A stretch of 64,000 nucleotides of DNA, taken from contig JAYKAV010002541.1 in the NCBI GenBank assembly GCA_035582835.1, positions 125,552-189,551 on the forward strand. The letters run 5' to 3'. Both the position numbers and the translations under genes were made by a program. Every line of letters begins with the position of its first letter. The first letter of the stretch is position 1. The stretch comes from Phoebastria nigripes. Lineage: Eukaryota; Chordata; Aves; Procellariiformes; Diomedeidae. Of this stretch, positions 1-12,600 are shown piece by piece. The notes under the pieces were generated by a model. That model saw only the letters and a list, made by a program, of their open reading frames with translations, did no database searches and had not been told where the DNA came from.

Positions 1-1650
1 CAAAAAGAAAACCCCCAATAAACCAAAAAAACCCCACCCAACACTACCAAAAAGGGGACAGAGCTGGATGCTTAAGAATTTGAACTCCAGTAAAGCACTT
101 ATTTAGCATTAGCATTTTTGTCGAGATGTGATTAGAAAGGAAGCATTAAACTTCCACTTCAGTTTGAAATCACTGAAAATAACACCTGCCTTCTAGTTCT
201 TGGGGTTTTTTTTTCTTCCTTTATTTCCTTTAATTTTGGTCTTATAAAGAGTAAAGGCGAGGAAATTAGGCCATCTGTGTATATATCAAGATTTGAAGTG
301 GTGTGAATAAATAAATCTCTTGTGCTTTTTATATATCAGTAAGGTACGATAAGAGAAGATTTCTCTTGCAAACACTGTCAGGTATTGTTTTTACTTTTCA
401 TCCATCATACTAGCTTAGAAGAGTGATGAACTTCACTAACTTTTTTTCCCCGTGCTTGGTCACTGCCAACATGGTAACTGTGACCTGCTCCTAGGGATTT
501 GTCCTTGAACTGATCCATTTTTAAACATCACACCGGTGTTTTAGGTCATAGTAATGCAACTGAGGTATTAAAAACAAAGAACACTTCTCCTTCCTGTGTG
601 TTGTTTCTTTGTTGAGAGTACTTTTCATGAAATGAACAACTGAAAGTTTTCATTTGGATAGAATCTCTCCTCTTTTTTGTCATCAGTCTATAAATGTCCA
701 GGTTGTCTACACATATTTTTACATTACTCCAAGACTGGCTGGAAGTCAGAAGAGCTTAAGTGTCTGAAGTTCTTTGTATGAAATGAATTTTCTTGGCGTA
801 CAAATACGTTGTAAAATAGATGGCAAGGTTCCAATATATAAAGACAAAATGATTGGTAAATATGCTGACAAAACGTGTCCAAGTGCTTCCTAGGTTTCAA
901 TGGCAGAGATGTTGAAAGCAAATATCATATAATTAGCAGGTTTTTGTGTTCTTTATTGAGACTGAGGACATCATCACTCTTCCCTAGTAAGATCTGTACT
1001 GTTTCCTCTTCCATGTCCTAAATTTGCTTAGCTCCTTAAAGATTACCAGGGAGCTTCTATCTCTGTTTTCTTTCTGTCACCCTGAATTTTGTAGCAGGCA
1101 ATGGTTTCTTTTCTTGCCTTTACCTTTCTGGAGATTCTTCCATCCAAGACTCCTGATCTTTCAGGGTTACTTGAAATAACCCTCAGCTGTTTTCCAGCCT
1201 GAAGGATATTCCAGGAGCTGACAGCTGAAAAAAGTAAGCCAGTTTAGAAATGTGGCTGAGAGATGGTGATGGTGTTTCAGGGTATCCAGCCTGACATTCC
1301 TAGGGGTAGAAACTCTTCTACTCATCTAATATTATATCAACAAGCATTGCAGCTGAAACCCTGAAACCCTAGAATAACTTGCTGGTGTCCTGAAAGTAAA
1401 GTGAAGATCCGTTATGCAGGATGGGAAGTACTCCTGAAGTCAACCTCAGAGTTGCAATGTTCCCTTCATGTCCCTTTTCTCTTCACTAGTCTTTAAGTGG
1501 TCCTGCCCATTGGCTGCTCTGGCTTTGAGGAGGGAAGTTGCGTTCACAAAAAAAATGCCCCAAACCAAGGTGGATTCCCTTACCTATTGTTGGTCCATGT
1601 AAAGAAGCTATTAATTAGACTTTCATTTGGGAACTTTTGGTTTTTTACAG
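1..1650 (+). other. SH3D19 intron (left edge)
   Basis: AT-rich intronic sequence ending in a TTTTTTACAG acceptor at 1650. I see no exon, RNA gene or clear repeat. Confidence 0.7.
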
Positions 1651-4600
1651 CTTTAAATGAAATCCCACATAGCCCTCCGCCACTTCCTGCTGAAAAGCCT
1701 ATTGGGAACACCTCCGATATCACTGTGGGAAAACCCAACAATGGTGACCTAGTAAAAAAAGTGGTAAGTTAGAACTGTTTTCTTGTATTACAACTTTGTC
1801 TGCTTTGGTTAACAGATCTCTTGTGACTCGCAAGCATTTGTAAAGTTAGTTATTTGAAGGACCAAAGGATGAAAAGGACTACTCAAAAATATAAAGCTTT
1901 TTTCTTTTAATTGCATTCTCTAATTTAATTAGGTAATTTAGACTGCTGTCAGTTCTGAAAAGCACTTTGTTGATTTTACTAAACTTTGATCACATCTATC
2001 TTCAATTTTCTGTATTTAGCAGCTGGAATCAGGGTATTCTACAATTTAGTTTCAAAAGCACTGCAAAGTGATTCAAAGTCCAATGAGATTTATGTAGTGA
2101 AATATTGTCAAAGTCCTTTAGAAATGTATTTTTTTTACCTTCATACACACAGTACCTCTCGGTGTCTGTACTGATTTCCAGGCAGAGGAAACTTTCCTGT
2201 AGATGAATGAAGCCTACTTTCTTTAGCTCTTTCCTTCTACTTGTTTTCTACCAGTCCTGTCAGAGCCTGAGTAGAACCATCTATTTTGGAAAGTAAGGCT
2301 CTGCTCCTCACTCCTGAGCACATAGTAACAGTAGACATTGTAGCTGTGTATTCTATATGCCCTTTGATTTACAAAAGGGAATTAAAATAAACTAGGAAAT
2401 GACAGTAGAATTTCCAAATATTGAGTGCTGTGATGGCAAGAATGGCAGATAATCTTGTGGAAACCACAGGCAGTAAAAAGATCAAATCAAATCAAATCAA
2501 AAGCCCTGACTAGATGGACAGCTACCAACAAATGTCTTTGTGGCTACCTCTGCTAATAGGATAAAGGGTTTTTTAAATGTCATGATTGAAGAGGCTATTC
2601 ATAGAGGTTCCATCTTTTCTGGATAATGCTGAAAAAATAATTTCCAATACAAGACGTTAAATAACATTTTATACAATGCAACCCCAAAACTTTTACAATG
2701 TCATCCAGGTTATTGTGACAGGCATGTGTAAGCTTCAGAGGATTTTTTTAAGAAAAAGACTGCATCAAATCCACTGAAACATTTAAATCTTATCTTTGGA
2801 AAGATAAGAACTTCTGTGCTTCTAAAACTAATATTGTTTGTCAGTGGAAGTGATTAACGAGCAACGGTAAAAGTTGTTGACCGTAAGTAGCAGTTGGCAC
2901 AGATTTCTTCCTTTTCACACAAAAGAGGAAAATTTTTGGTATGAGGATAACATCCCCATCTGAAAGTGGCAGGTTGTTTTCGTTCTAATCAGGATCNTTT
3001 AATCAGGAACATTCATTTGGGGACTTAATCAAAGGTCAAAATTTTGTCACAAAATACATCTAGGTATTTTCTAGGTAGGAAAAATCACAGAAATTGTTTA
3101 CCAGTTTCAAGCACATATATCTCTAATTAAGTAAACAAGACTGTTCAGACCTATTTAAAACTACTGGTTCAAAAAGGATGCTTTTGAACCCAGATTCAGC
3201 ACTCTGATTTACCACGCTGTTCCACAAGCAGCTGTGCTTGTTCAGCAGAGCTGGCAGTACTTTCTGGCACCGGGATGAAAATGAACAGCAGGAGGCAGAA
3301 AGGATGGTAACTTGTTAATCCATTACTGTGGTCCAAGCCCTTCAGACATGGCACATGTTCCCCTCTGCTGACTCTGCTACAAGGTAGTAATCTCTGGCAG
3401 GGTCAGGATGGGCAGCTGGGAGGAGTGATGCCTTAATCTGCCAAAGCAAGATTCACCAGAGTTTATCTGTTAGATCTCTAGGAAACATACTTAGATGCCT
3501 TCTTTAATGAGAGCTAATGTTATTTGCAAGAGATGCTGTCCTGTGCGAGTTGCATCAATGTCATGTTTTCTGCTGTAAGCCTGATCGAAGTGTTTCATCT
3601 GTCAAAGTTAAATCAAAACTGATAATGTAACTGCAGCAGTTGGAATCCTACAGGCAGTGAAATTGTACATTTGTATGACTCTCCTGAATTTGGCTCTTAA
3701 GCCCTGACTCCCATGTAGCAGGAAAAGAGGGCTGGGTCATACCTAATGCACAATTTAAGCTGTGATTCAGGTAGTCAACCAGGTTATTTACATCTCCCTC
3801 TATGTCCAACAAGACTTTAAAATGCTAGAACACACCATAGTGCTTAATACTTTATTCCCAGACCTCCAGAAACTCTTGTTTTTCCTGTCTGTAGGATATA
3901 ATTTAATATAAGAAATGCATCATTTAAACAAGATAATTTTTGTTTCTTAGGCTTAAAGAAATGGCTTTTTTATTTTGAATTTTTGTAGGAGTTGGATCAT
4001 TCAGAACAGGGTGGAATGCCTCAGCTAGAACCTGTATTACCCCCAAGGTAAGTGCAATTCTTCAGTGACTCACTTAAAAGTGGTGTTTCTGAGTTAGTTT
4101 GCCTAGTTGGTCTCAATGTAGACACTACCAACTCTAGTCCTAACTCAATAGGCTTGGGTAGGTAGTATGCTCACTAATAAGTAGGCAGGACCAAGTTGCT
4201 AGCTGATTAATACTTGTTTGTACATTATCAGTATGAGCAGGGAGATTATAGGAGGACAGCTGTTTGGCTCTTCAGCTAATGTACAGTGGCTGCTGACAGT
4301 CATTCCTTTCTGCATCTTTAACCTTTTCACCCACAGCTGAACGTAGAACATCCCCTCCTGCATGTTGCTGACCTTTTGATCAACAGCACTTGCACTTGCC
4401 ACTGGGTTTGAGTGGTGAAGGAATGGAGGTGGCAGATGCTGCCACCCTGAAAAGGACAGATGCTAGGCCAGCACCTTCCCAGAAGCACTGGCTAGTTCAC
4501 TTCAGACCTAAAATGCCTGTGAAGGTGCAGAATCAATGATAACCTTGGTTTTTTTATTCTTTTGAACCAACAAGAAAGAAGGTCTGCAGAGGCAAAAGTA

Positions 4601-4966
4601 GCTGGACCAGCCTTAAATTCAGGTCCACTAAATGCCAGAGACAAACTGGAGGGAGATAAGGCATTGGCTAGCTAGCCCACTGTGGCTATCTCAGCATCTG
4701 CACTCTAAATCTGTGGGTTTAAACACAACAGTTCGCTCTGTTGTGTCAGGATGAGAATCTTTCAGTTATTATTGGTAGACTAAGTTTAATAATAAGTACT
4801 CATTAACAGGAAAGAATGTGGTTGTACCCACAAGGAAACTCCTCATTATTGCCTCTTATGGGCTTGTTACTTTCCCCCATTCTGTTTAGCATAACAGCAT
4901 TCCTGATTCTCCCAAGGGTCTCTGGAACTCAGTAAACGTTTTGTCCTTTCACTCTTCTGCTCAAAT

Positions 4967-5000
<34 letters not shown>

Positions 5001-6658
5001 TAAGCAGTAATAATTCTTTGAATTGCTTGTTAGGGTTTTCTTGTTTAGTTGAGTTGCCTTACAAACGTATGGGTTGGTTTGTTTCCAGATTTAATGCAGT
5101 CTAACTTGGAATTTCCGCTTTTGTCAATATTAAAAATGCTTAGTTTAGGATGAGGCCAAGAAAGGGGAGAGGGGTGGAGGTTGAACAGAAGTGGAAAATT
5201 TTTTTTAAATTTGAAAAATAATCCATACTCAAATAGTAATAGAGAACTCTTACCAGGAGCATTAGTAGAGCACTAATATCTTCTCAAGTGGTGGATGACA
5301 CTCACAAAATATGTCAGAAGGATACTCCAAAGATCCACTAATGGACATTTGTTGTGGTTGATAATTTTTACAGACCCTTGAGGAATTCACGCGAGCAAAT
5401 AATTATGCTGAATTATACTATATGAAAAAGAGACAATTGTAGCAGAAACTCACAGTAACTGGCCAAAGATTTCCCAGTAACAATCAAACAATATTGTATT
5501 TTTGGAATAGTGGTAGTGCCAGGGTTCTTAATAACAGGAAGCCAAAGTTTTATGTACATAATGCTTGTTTATAACAGAGGTGATTTTTAATTAGCAAATT
5601 ATTGATTTGGCCACACTCTTTGATTCTAAAAATCATGGCTCGTGTGTACTGTATAGGCAGCTTTTTTTAATCAATGCTTAGTAAGGAGGATTTTTTAGAT
5701 TTTTAATTTTTTTTTTTTTAAATTACCACCGTCACTAGTCTCTGATTTTGGTTTCTAAACTGCTGGTACACTAATGAGAGTGTGGTACCTCCAGCATTGC
5801 CAGAAAACTCAATTATTTTCACTGGTGTCTTCTTTCTGCAGTAGACATCTTTGCATAAAAATGGTAAATTCTGCTATTGATGCTATTGTGCAAAGTGATG
5901 TCATGTGTCATGAGTTTCAGCAGAGGCCCAAAAGTCACTTCAGGTAAGTGACATCCCAGGGAACGAGCTAGGCTGATCCCTGAAGACCAGCTAGATCAGC
6001 AGAGCTTCCCAGGGCTTTCACTAAAGCTCTCCACTAGGAGAACTCCATCCTGAGGCAGCTTCAGACAAAGCTCTTTGTAAAGGTGGATTGCTGAAAGAAA
6101 TCCTGCTTATGTAGTGGGCTCCCGAGAAAGCTGGCAGGCTGTTGATAAGCAGAAGTGGTGAGCAGACTTGGAAATATGTAGTCAAAGCATCTGTCTAAGG
6201 ACTTGATCATCCAGTCCCAGTATCTGAAGAGTTCGTGTATTCCCGGAGAGCTTCAGATGCTACACACTTTACAGCCCAGGTCATCATAAGTCATGTTTCC
6301 TTATTGCATACTCTATAGCTAGGGCTGTGGTGGAGGGTGAGGTGGCAGGCTTGTTAATATGCATATTTCTCTGATGGTTTGCCCAATTTTTAGGCCTGTG
6401 GATGGAAAAATTATACCTGCTCGACCTCCCCCACCTAAAGGTGTTCCTGGAAGGCCACCTCCACCAAAACTCTCTGCAGCCAAGACCTCCTCCCAGAAGG
6501 ATGCTCTTTCACGATCTACTTCTGACATTGCTCCTGATAAAAAAACCAGCAAGTTCAAATTGGGACCCAAGAGAGCAAAAAGTCAAGTCTTTAAAAATCC
6601 AGATCCAACATTACCTCCTAGACCTAAACCAGGTCATCCTCTCTACAATAAATACATG
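1651..6658 (+). other. SH3D19: SH3D19 proline-rich linker exons
   Basis: Three exons (1651-1763, 3989-4047, 6394-6658) encode the unstructured region ahead of the SH3 array. It contains several PxxP-type stretches (SPPPLPAEKP, ARPPPPKG, GRPPPPKL, LPPRPKPGHP), a basic stretch around GPKRAKSQ and a serine-rich segment. Such motifs can be ligands for SH3 domains of partners or of the protein itself. Exon phases join cleanly (2/3 codon carried from 4047 into 6394). Confidence 0.85.
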
Positions 6659-9600
6659 GTGAGAGTTGAGATATTCTATCTGAGGCTGTTGTTTATAAAG
6701 CAGTGCTGGTTAAAATAGTAGTGAAAAAGGTAGTAAGGTAGGTTACTATGATGTGGCTTTCAAAGTGCATCTATCAGCATGATCTTCCTTAGAAAATGCT
6801 AACAGATAAATAGTAATAAGTACTGTAAGGTAATACTGGAGAAAGCAATATATACATGCAAAGTATAGATATATGTGTGTGTATTTTTGTGTATATATGT
6901 AATTTTTATATATATATCTTTAACGCATAGCTTTTGGTTTTTGGGGGTTCTTTTTACAGTCACCAGTTCTGAATTCTATTACAGCACGTAAAATGATGCT
7001 AAATAATTGTGTTTGTATATTGTTTTTCCCTGTATATGTCAAAATGCTTAAGAAAGTTGGGGGAGCATTAGAACTTAAAAAGTAGTTTACCTTGCTTAAT
7101 CAAGCCTGCAAAGAGTGAGGAATGTAACATCACTTATTTTACGTTTTCATCCTATTGATGTCATCCCTTTTCATTATAAAAATGTTTCTTTTTGGTATTG
7201 CATGTGTTGTTAGGGAATATTAAATATAAACGGATCAACATTACAGATAAAAAGGAGAGAGTCTTTCCCCAGATACTTGAAACTGGTCAGTGGTCAGAGC
7301 TGGTGACTGCTTGAACCAGCGCTGTTGTCAAAAAAAGCACCCACGCAACCGTAGCATGAACAACATCAACATTCAGCATGAAGTGGAAGCTTTCTGTTGC
7401 CTTCTTTTTGATCTTCACTCTCACATTTAGATCGTTGGTGGAGCAGAGGAGCACGAAGGAGAGAGAAAATTTAATCTAAGTTGATAGTAGGAACAGCTTT
7501 GAGATAAGGGAACCATGTTGCTTCCTCTCTGGTGTAGCTACACCTATTTACATAAGAAACGTGTGACATGCTTCTGTAGATGAGATTTTTTTCGGTAGTA
7601 GATCACTAGTAATTCCCTGCCCTCAAGTGCTACTGGCAATGAAATTTTCCTCCCAGGCTGTTTTTCCAGTGCCCTCCATGACAAATGAATACATTTCTGT
7701 GTCAGTGTGTTGCTGAACATCATGTACTGTGTGGTATGATACCAGTTAGGTGGCTAAGATGCTTTTAAAGTGGATGACAACACCTGGGTTTCTCAAAGTG
7801 GCAGTTCTATCACCAGCAGTCCGTTCTGAATGTCTTCCAGAGGAGCTTGTCCGCTTCCACTGGACTCCTAAATTAGTTACGTGTAGTAGGTGGTTTGAAT
7901 AGTTCCATTTTCTGACCATTTTCACTTGCAGTGGGAATTTCAGGTGCTTAGAAGTGAAACAAACTTTTCCATTTGCCTTCGTTTCTATTCAAGCTACCCG
8001 TGCCTCATGGAGTTGCCAAGGAAGATTGTCTTCCCAGGAACACTGGAGAAGTGTCCTGTAAGGTAAGGCGTTTTTTTCTGCTGATAAATATTTAATGAGC
8101 AAGACTACTGTTGCGTTAAAGTATCAAGTGCTTTAGGCTTTAAAGGTTACACTGAGAAATGTAATAGTCGTTTATTAAATCCTTGTGTTTCTTTAATAAA
8201 AACAAAACAACCACCAAAACAAAACCCAATAATGGTGATTTGCCTTATAGCACAGGGACATTCTGCTTATGGAGTGGAGCAACAGTAATTACTTGGAGTG
8301 CCAGAAGGGAGAGGAAACTGGTAAAGTTCCTCTGTCTCATAGGAAGATAATCACTGAGTATCTGAAAAGTGGGCAAAAGATAAGCGAGTAGTTTTATGAA
8401 GTGCTGTACATGATATGTCAGTGAATTGGCTTTGACATATGGACTTCAAAGTATTTTCCTCTCTCTGCTTCTACAGAACCTAACCTGTTTTTAGGGCATA
8501 ACTGTATTAATATTAAATAGCTAGTATAAATTATAGCTATGAGCAGCCTTTTTGATTATTATCAGAAACCTACATGGCTGAAATAGATTTCTATGCAACT
8601 TGTTGTTCTCTATGGTAATTCATATTATTCTGGCCTTATCTTTGTCCATGTTGGGCTTTTTTGGTTGGGTTTTTTGTACACAATGAATTACTTTTTGAAT
8701 GTAATTCATGCACAGTGATTGTCATCAGTACAGTCTAAAAATTCCTAGTGGGTGGGATAGAGAAGAAGGCTCAGCATTTTGAATATAATTTCCCTTTATA
8801 AAGATCCCACAACAAAATTTTCATTTCCCCTCAGCATTATCTTCCTGTAAGCAAAGGCCTAGTGGCTTGCTCGCCCCTCTAAAATGCTTGGCAGTCAGCA
8901 GATGTGCTGCCCTTGCTGAGTGTGCTGGGGAGAGTTGGGCTGGGGTGTTCTCTCTGAGCAAGGAAGAGTAACTGGCAGCATCCAGTACTGAGCAGCAGTG
9001 CAAAATTTGGCTGCAACCCTTGCAGTGGGAGTTGTTATCAGTGCTCCAGATTTCTGACCCACAGAGATGGCTGAGGGTTTGTCTATACTGGGAAAAGTTA
9101 CATGCCTTCCCTTCCTTTTACTGACTCAGAAGTAGATTTTGGTGCAATGCATTCTGGTTTACACTGGCAAAAGGCATATAGAATTCAGACCCATAGCTGT
9201 GTGACCAATACAAACCGTTGCCTCCAAAGGTGGTTCTCTGATACCAGAACAACATTGTGTCCAAAGTCAGAAAATTACTTTCAGAGTATGTAACAGAGAA
9301 TCTCTGTTAGTATCTTCCATGATTTATAAACTTCTTGGATTTATTTGTTGTTGTCAGGATTCAAACCACCCTCCAAAAGTTTCTGACACAAGTGCACCTC
9401 ATGCTGTAGTCCTGCATGATTTTCCTGCAGGTAAGTAAATGTGAATATTCTCGAAGCTTGTTTTACTCCAAGACTTTCAAATGGGAATTTTCTGAGGAAT
9501 TAGAGCTTAAAAATGATGAGGAAGCTCAGCCTGCAAGGTCTGCATGTAGAGTTGTTCAAATCCATGGGTTTAGCTATAGTTGGGCCAGTCTTTTAGTTAA

Positions 9601-12600
9601 AGCTAACTGGTTTATCAAGTACAATTAAGACTTTTTGAAAACTCATTCTGGTTTTGTCTGTGGTATTTACATTAAGAAGGTTTTACTTAGAGAAAATCAG
9701 TGACAACTACCATTAACTGAAATGATGCTGTCTTACAGAGCATGCTGATGACTTGGACCTTCATTCTGGAGACACCGTTTGTCTTTTGGAGAAAATCGAT
9801 ACCGAGTGGTACAGAGGAAAATGTGGGAATCGCACAGGGATATTTCCTGCCAGCTTTGTTAAAGTAGTTGTATGTAGGCTTTGTATAAATTGCTATGTAA
9901 GATCCTATTGCATTTGCTTTCTAGTTCTATTTTACTATAGCTCCTGTGTATTTAACTTCATTCTGTATTTAGATAATCTCTTTTCCTTCTGGCAGCACAG
10001 AAGACGTATCAACTTGTTTGTATGGTATTAGAAAGATGTTTGATTTGGCACGACCAACTTGTGTTATGGGGATTATTTTGCTGTTAATTTGAAGCCAAGT
10101 GAGAACATCATAGCCCTTAGCAGATTCTCTTTGTTAACCTGGGTAGTTTCTCAGGGTCTACAGAGCAGATTATTTTTCACAGCTGCATGTAAGAATCAAC
10201 ACTCAGTAAGATGGTTGCTGTTCATACCTCCCCCCAACCCCCCAGCTTCTCTCATTTTCTTGTCCCTTGAACTGTGCTGGAATCACCATTTCTATAGCCA
10301 TGTAGTGAACTAGGTCAGGGCAGCAGCTGGGCCCAATGAAACATGTTTTTTTTTCTTCCTAGAATATTTTTTTTCCAGTTGGATCAATTCGCCTAAGTGG
10401 CTTACTAAGTGGCTGCACAAATGGTTGTGCTGGCACAGTGCAAGGAGATTGTGTTGTTGCAAATCAGCAGCTTAAAGCAATCCTGTTACTGAATGTGACA
10501 CATGACAGTAAATGGCAGACAAGAGACAGGTGCTGTTTTGGAGCCCAATAGCAATTAATTGAGTGCCTCATCTTTAAAAGAGATACAGTATGGTTCACTG
10601 CATCAAAAGCTGGGTCAAATCTATTGCAAGCCTCAGTCTGAGATTGAAGTCCATTTTGTGACCGTAGAAAGGGCCGCTGGGCTATCCATACCAGCCCTAC
10701 AGACACAGAGGAATGCTAAACTGACACCAGGATGCAGTGAAGGTGTAAAGACAGTGAAGTGTCTGTGTCGAGCCGGGACAGCTGGCATTGATGAGCACTG
10801 CTGCTACATGGACAATACCAAGTATTTGGTAACCATCAGAGAGGGTAGGGTGTCTGTTTAGTTTGTAATGGTGTTATTGGAGAAAAATTTTAAGATTTGA
10901 GAAGTGCTGAAGAATAAAAACTAAACTCAGGATTAGTAATAATGGAACCATGCTCGATTCGCTTTCACGAGAAAGATTTGTTAGCTAAATTGATTAGCTG
11001 CTTCTACACAGACCAACAATTTAATTTAAAAACTCTTGTTACTACTGATGGCTAATAGAGAAAAGTTTTTATGTGAAAGCAGTGGAATGAGTATTTGGGG
11101 TCAAATTCAGCATTGATACAGATAAATACAACTTCATAAAAGCTAGGCAAGATATGTTTCAAATTTCTATTTTAGTTGTAGAAGGTGGTTACGCTTTGAG
11201 TGCAAAAATCTTTTAGTTTCAGCAAAATTTAAAAAAAAAAAAAAGGAAAAAGAGTGCAGTACACAGTACATGAGGCTAATTTACTGAGTGAATTCTTCTG
11301 TTCATCCATGTCAGATTTGATCTTGATACAAGGTCCCTAAACAATATGCTATAGTGTGTTTTACGATATTGAGCTGGGTAGTGGCTTAGGTCTGGACACC
11401 TAACAATAATACATGATTATTACTTCCCATAGAACCTTCAGAGCACCACAGATACCAGCTCTTCTAGCAAGAGCACTGCAAAGATTATTTGTCCTAAAAG
11501 GCAGCACGATTTCCTCCAGTCCTTCACATAAGCTAATGAAACATTCTTACTGACTTTTATGGGAACTGGCTCATGTGATAGTGAGCTGTAACCCAAAGCT
11601 CCTCGCCAGGGTCTCTAGGCTTGTAGTCTTATACATCTCACAGATCATCCTTCGTGTCACATCAAAAATACAGTTGAAGTCCTCTTATGATAAAGGACTT
11701 GAATGCTGTCTGTTTGATATATCTGTGTATTGATATTCTAAATTATATTTCTCCAATTCAAGTGAGATTTGTGAGACGTGTTTTTGTTTGGAGGACAGCT
11801 GGCTACCAAAGCCCAGAAAGGATAAGTGTAAACAATAATTTTGTCTATTGTGATGTATTGTGCTAGTAAATAATAGAGAGCAATTACCAATTGAAAGTTG
11901 GGAGCTAAATGCAACAACATGTAGTAGCATCCAGTCCCATATTCTGTCAATCAATCATGCCGCAAGTAGAAACAGTAAACCAGCTTCATAACAGAAAACA
12001 TTAAATAGTGCTCCTTGTTTGCATGAGATTGAAAAATGAGAAATCAGGCATGCAAAACTGAAATCTACATTAATATGGTCATATATCATAGCATGCTAGC
12101 GACTATAGAGCATCACATGGAGGTCATAACTGGAGCTGATGCTTAGCTGAAAACCAGATTATTTTAACCAGTTCCAAGTTTATTGTAGTTATGTTGCCAT
12201 GAGCTTGACATGGAAGATTTTACTTATTTTGTTGTCTTATTAGATCGATGTTCCAGAAGAAGACAACAGGAGAAAAATACTCCGTTCATCACGATGTATT
12301 AAGTGAGTCAGATAAATCTTATTTTCTTTCTCATGTTGATTTACTAGGAAGTAAAAAGAAAGATAACTTTGAAGCAGCTGTTATCTGTGCTGAGGTTAAT
12401 ATGGTTAACAGTTTCTTCACCAAAATATATTTTAAAAATTAAGCTCTCAAAACTGAAAGTTTATGATGTTTTAATAAGAGTCATATTCAGGTAAAAAAAG
12501 CCTAAAAACTCACTTCATTGCTTCAAAAAAGTGGTAGATCACTTTATCTTTATAATAAATGTTTATATAGATACAGTCCCGTTCACTCACTTTCCTTCCT

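Noticed and set aside
10559..10861. 100-codon frame in an SH3D19 intron
   Set aside because: No domain, no splice sites fitting the neighbouring exon phases, which already join perfectly.
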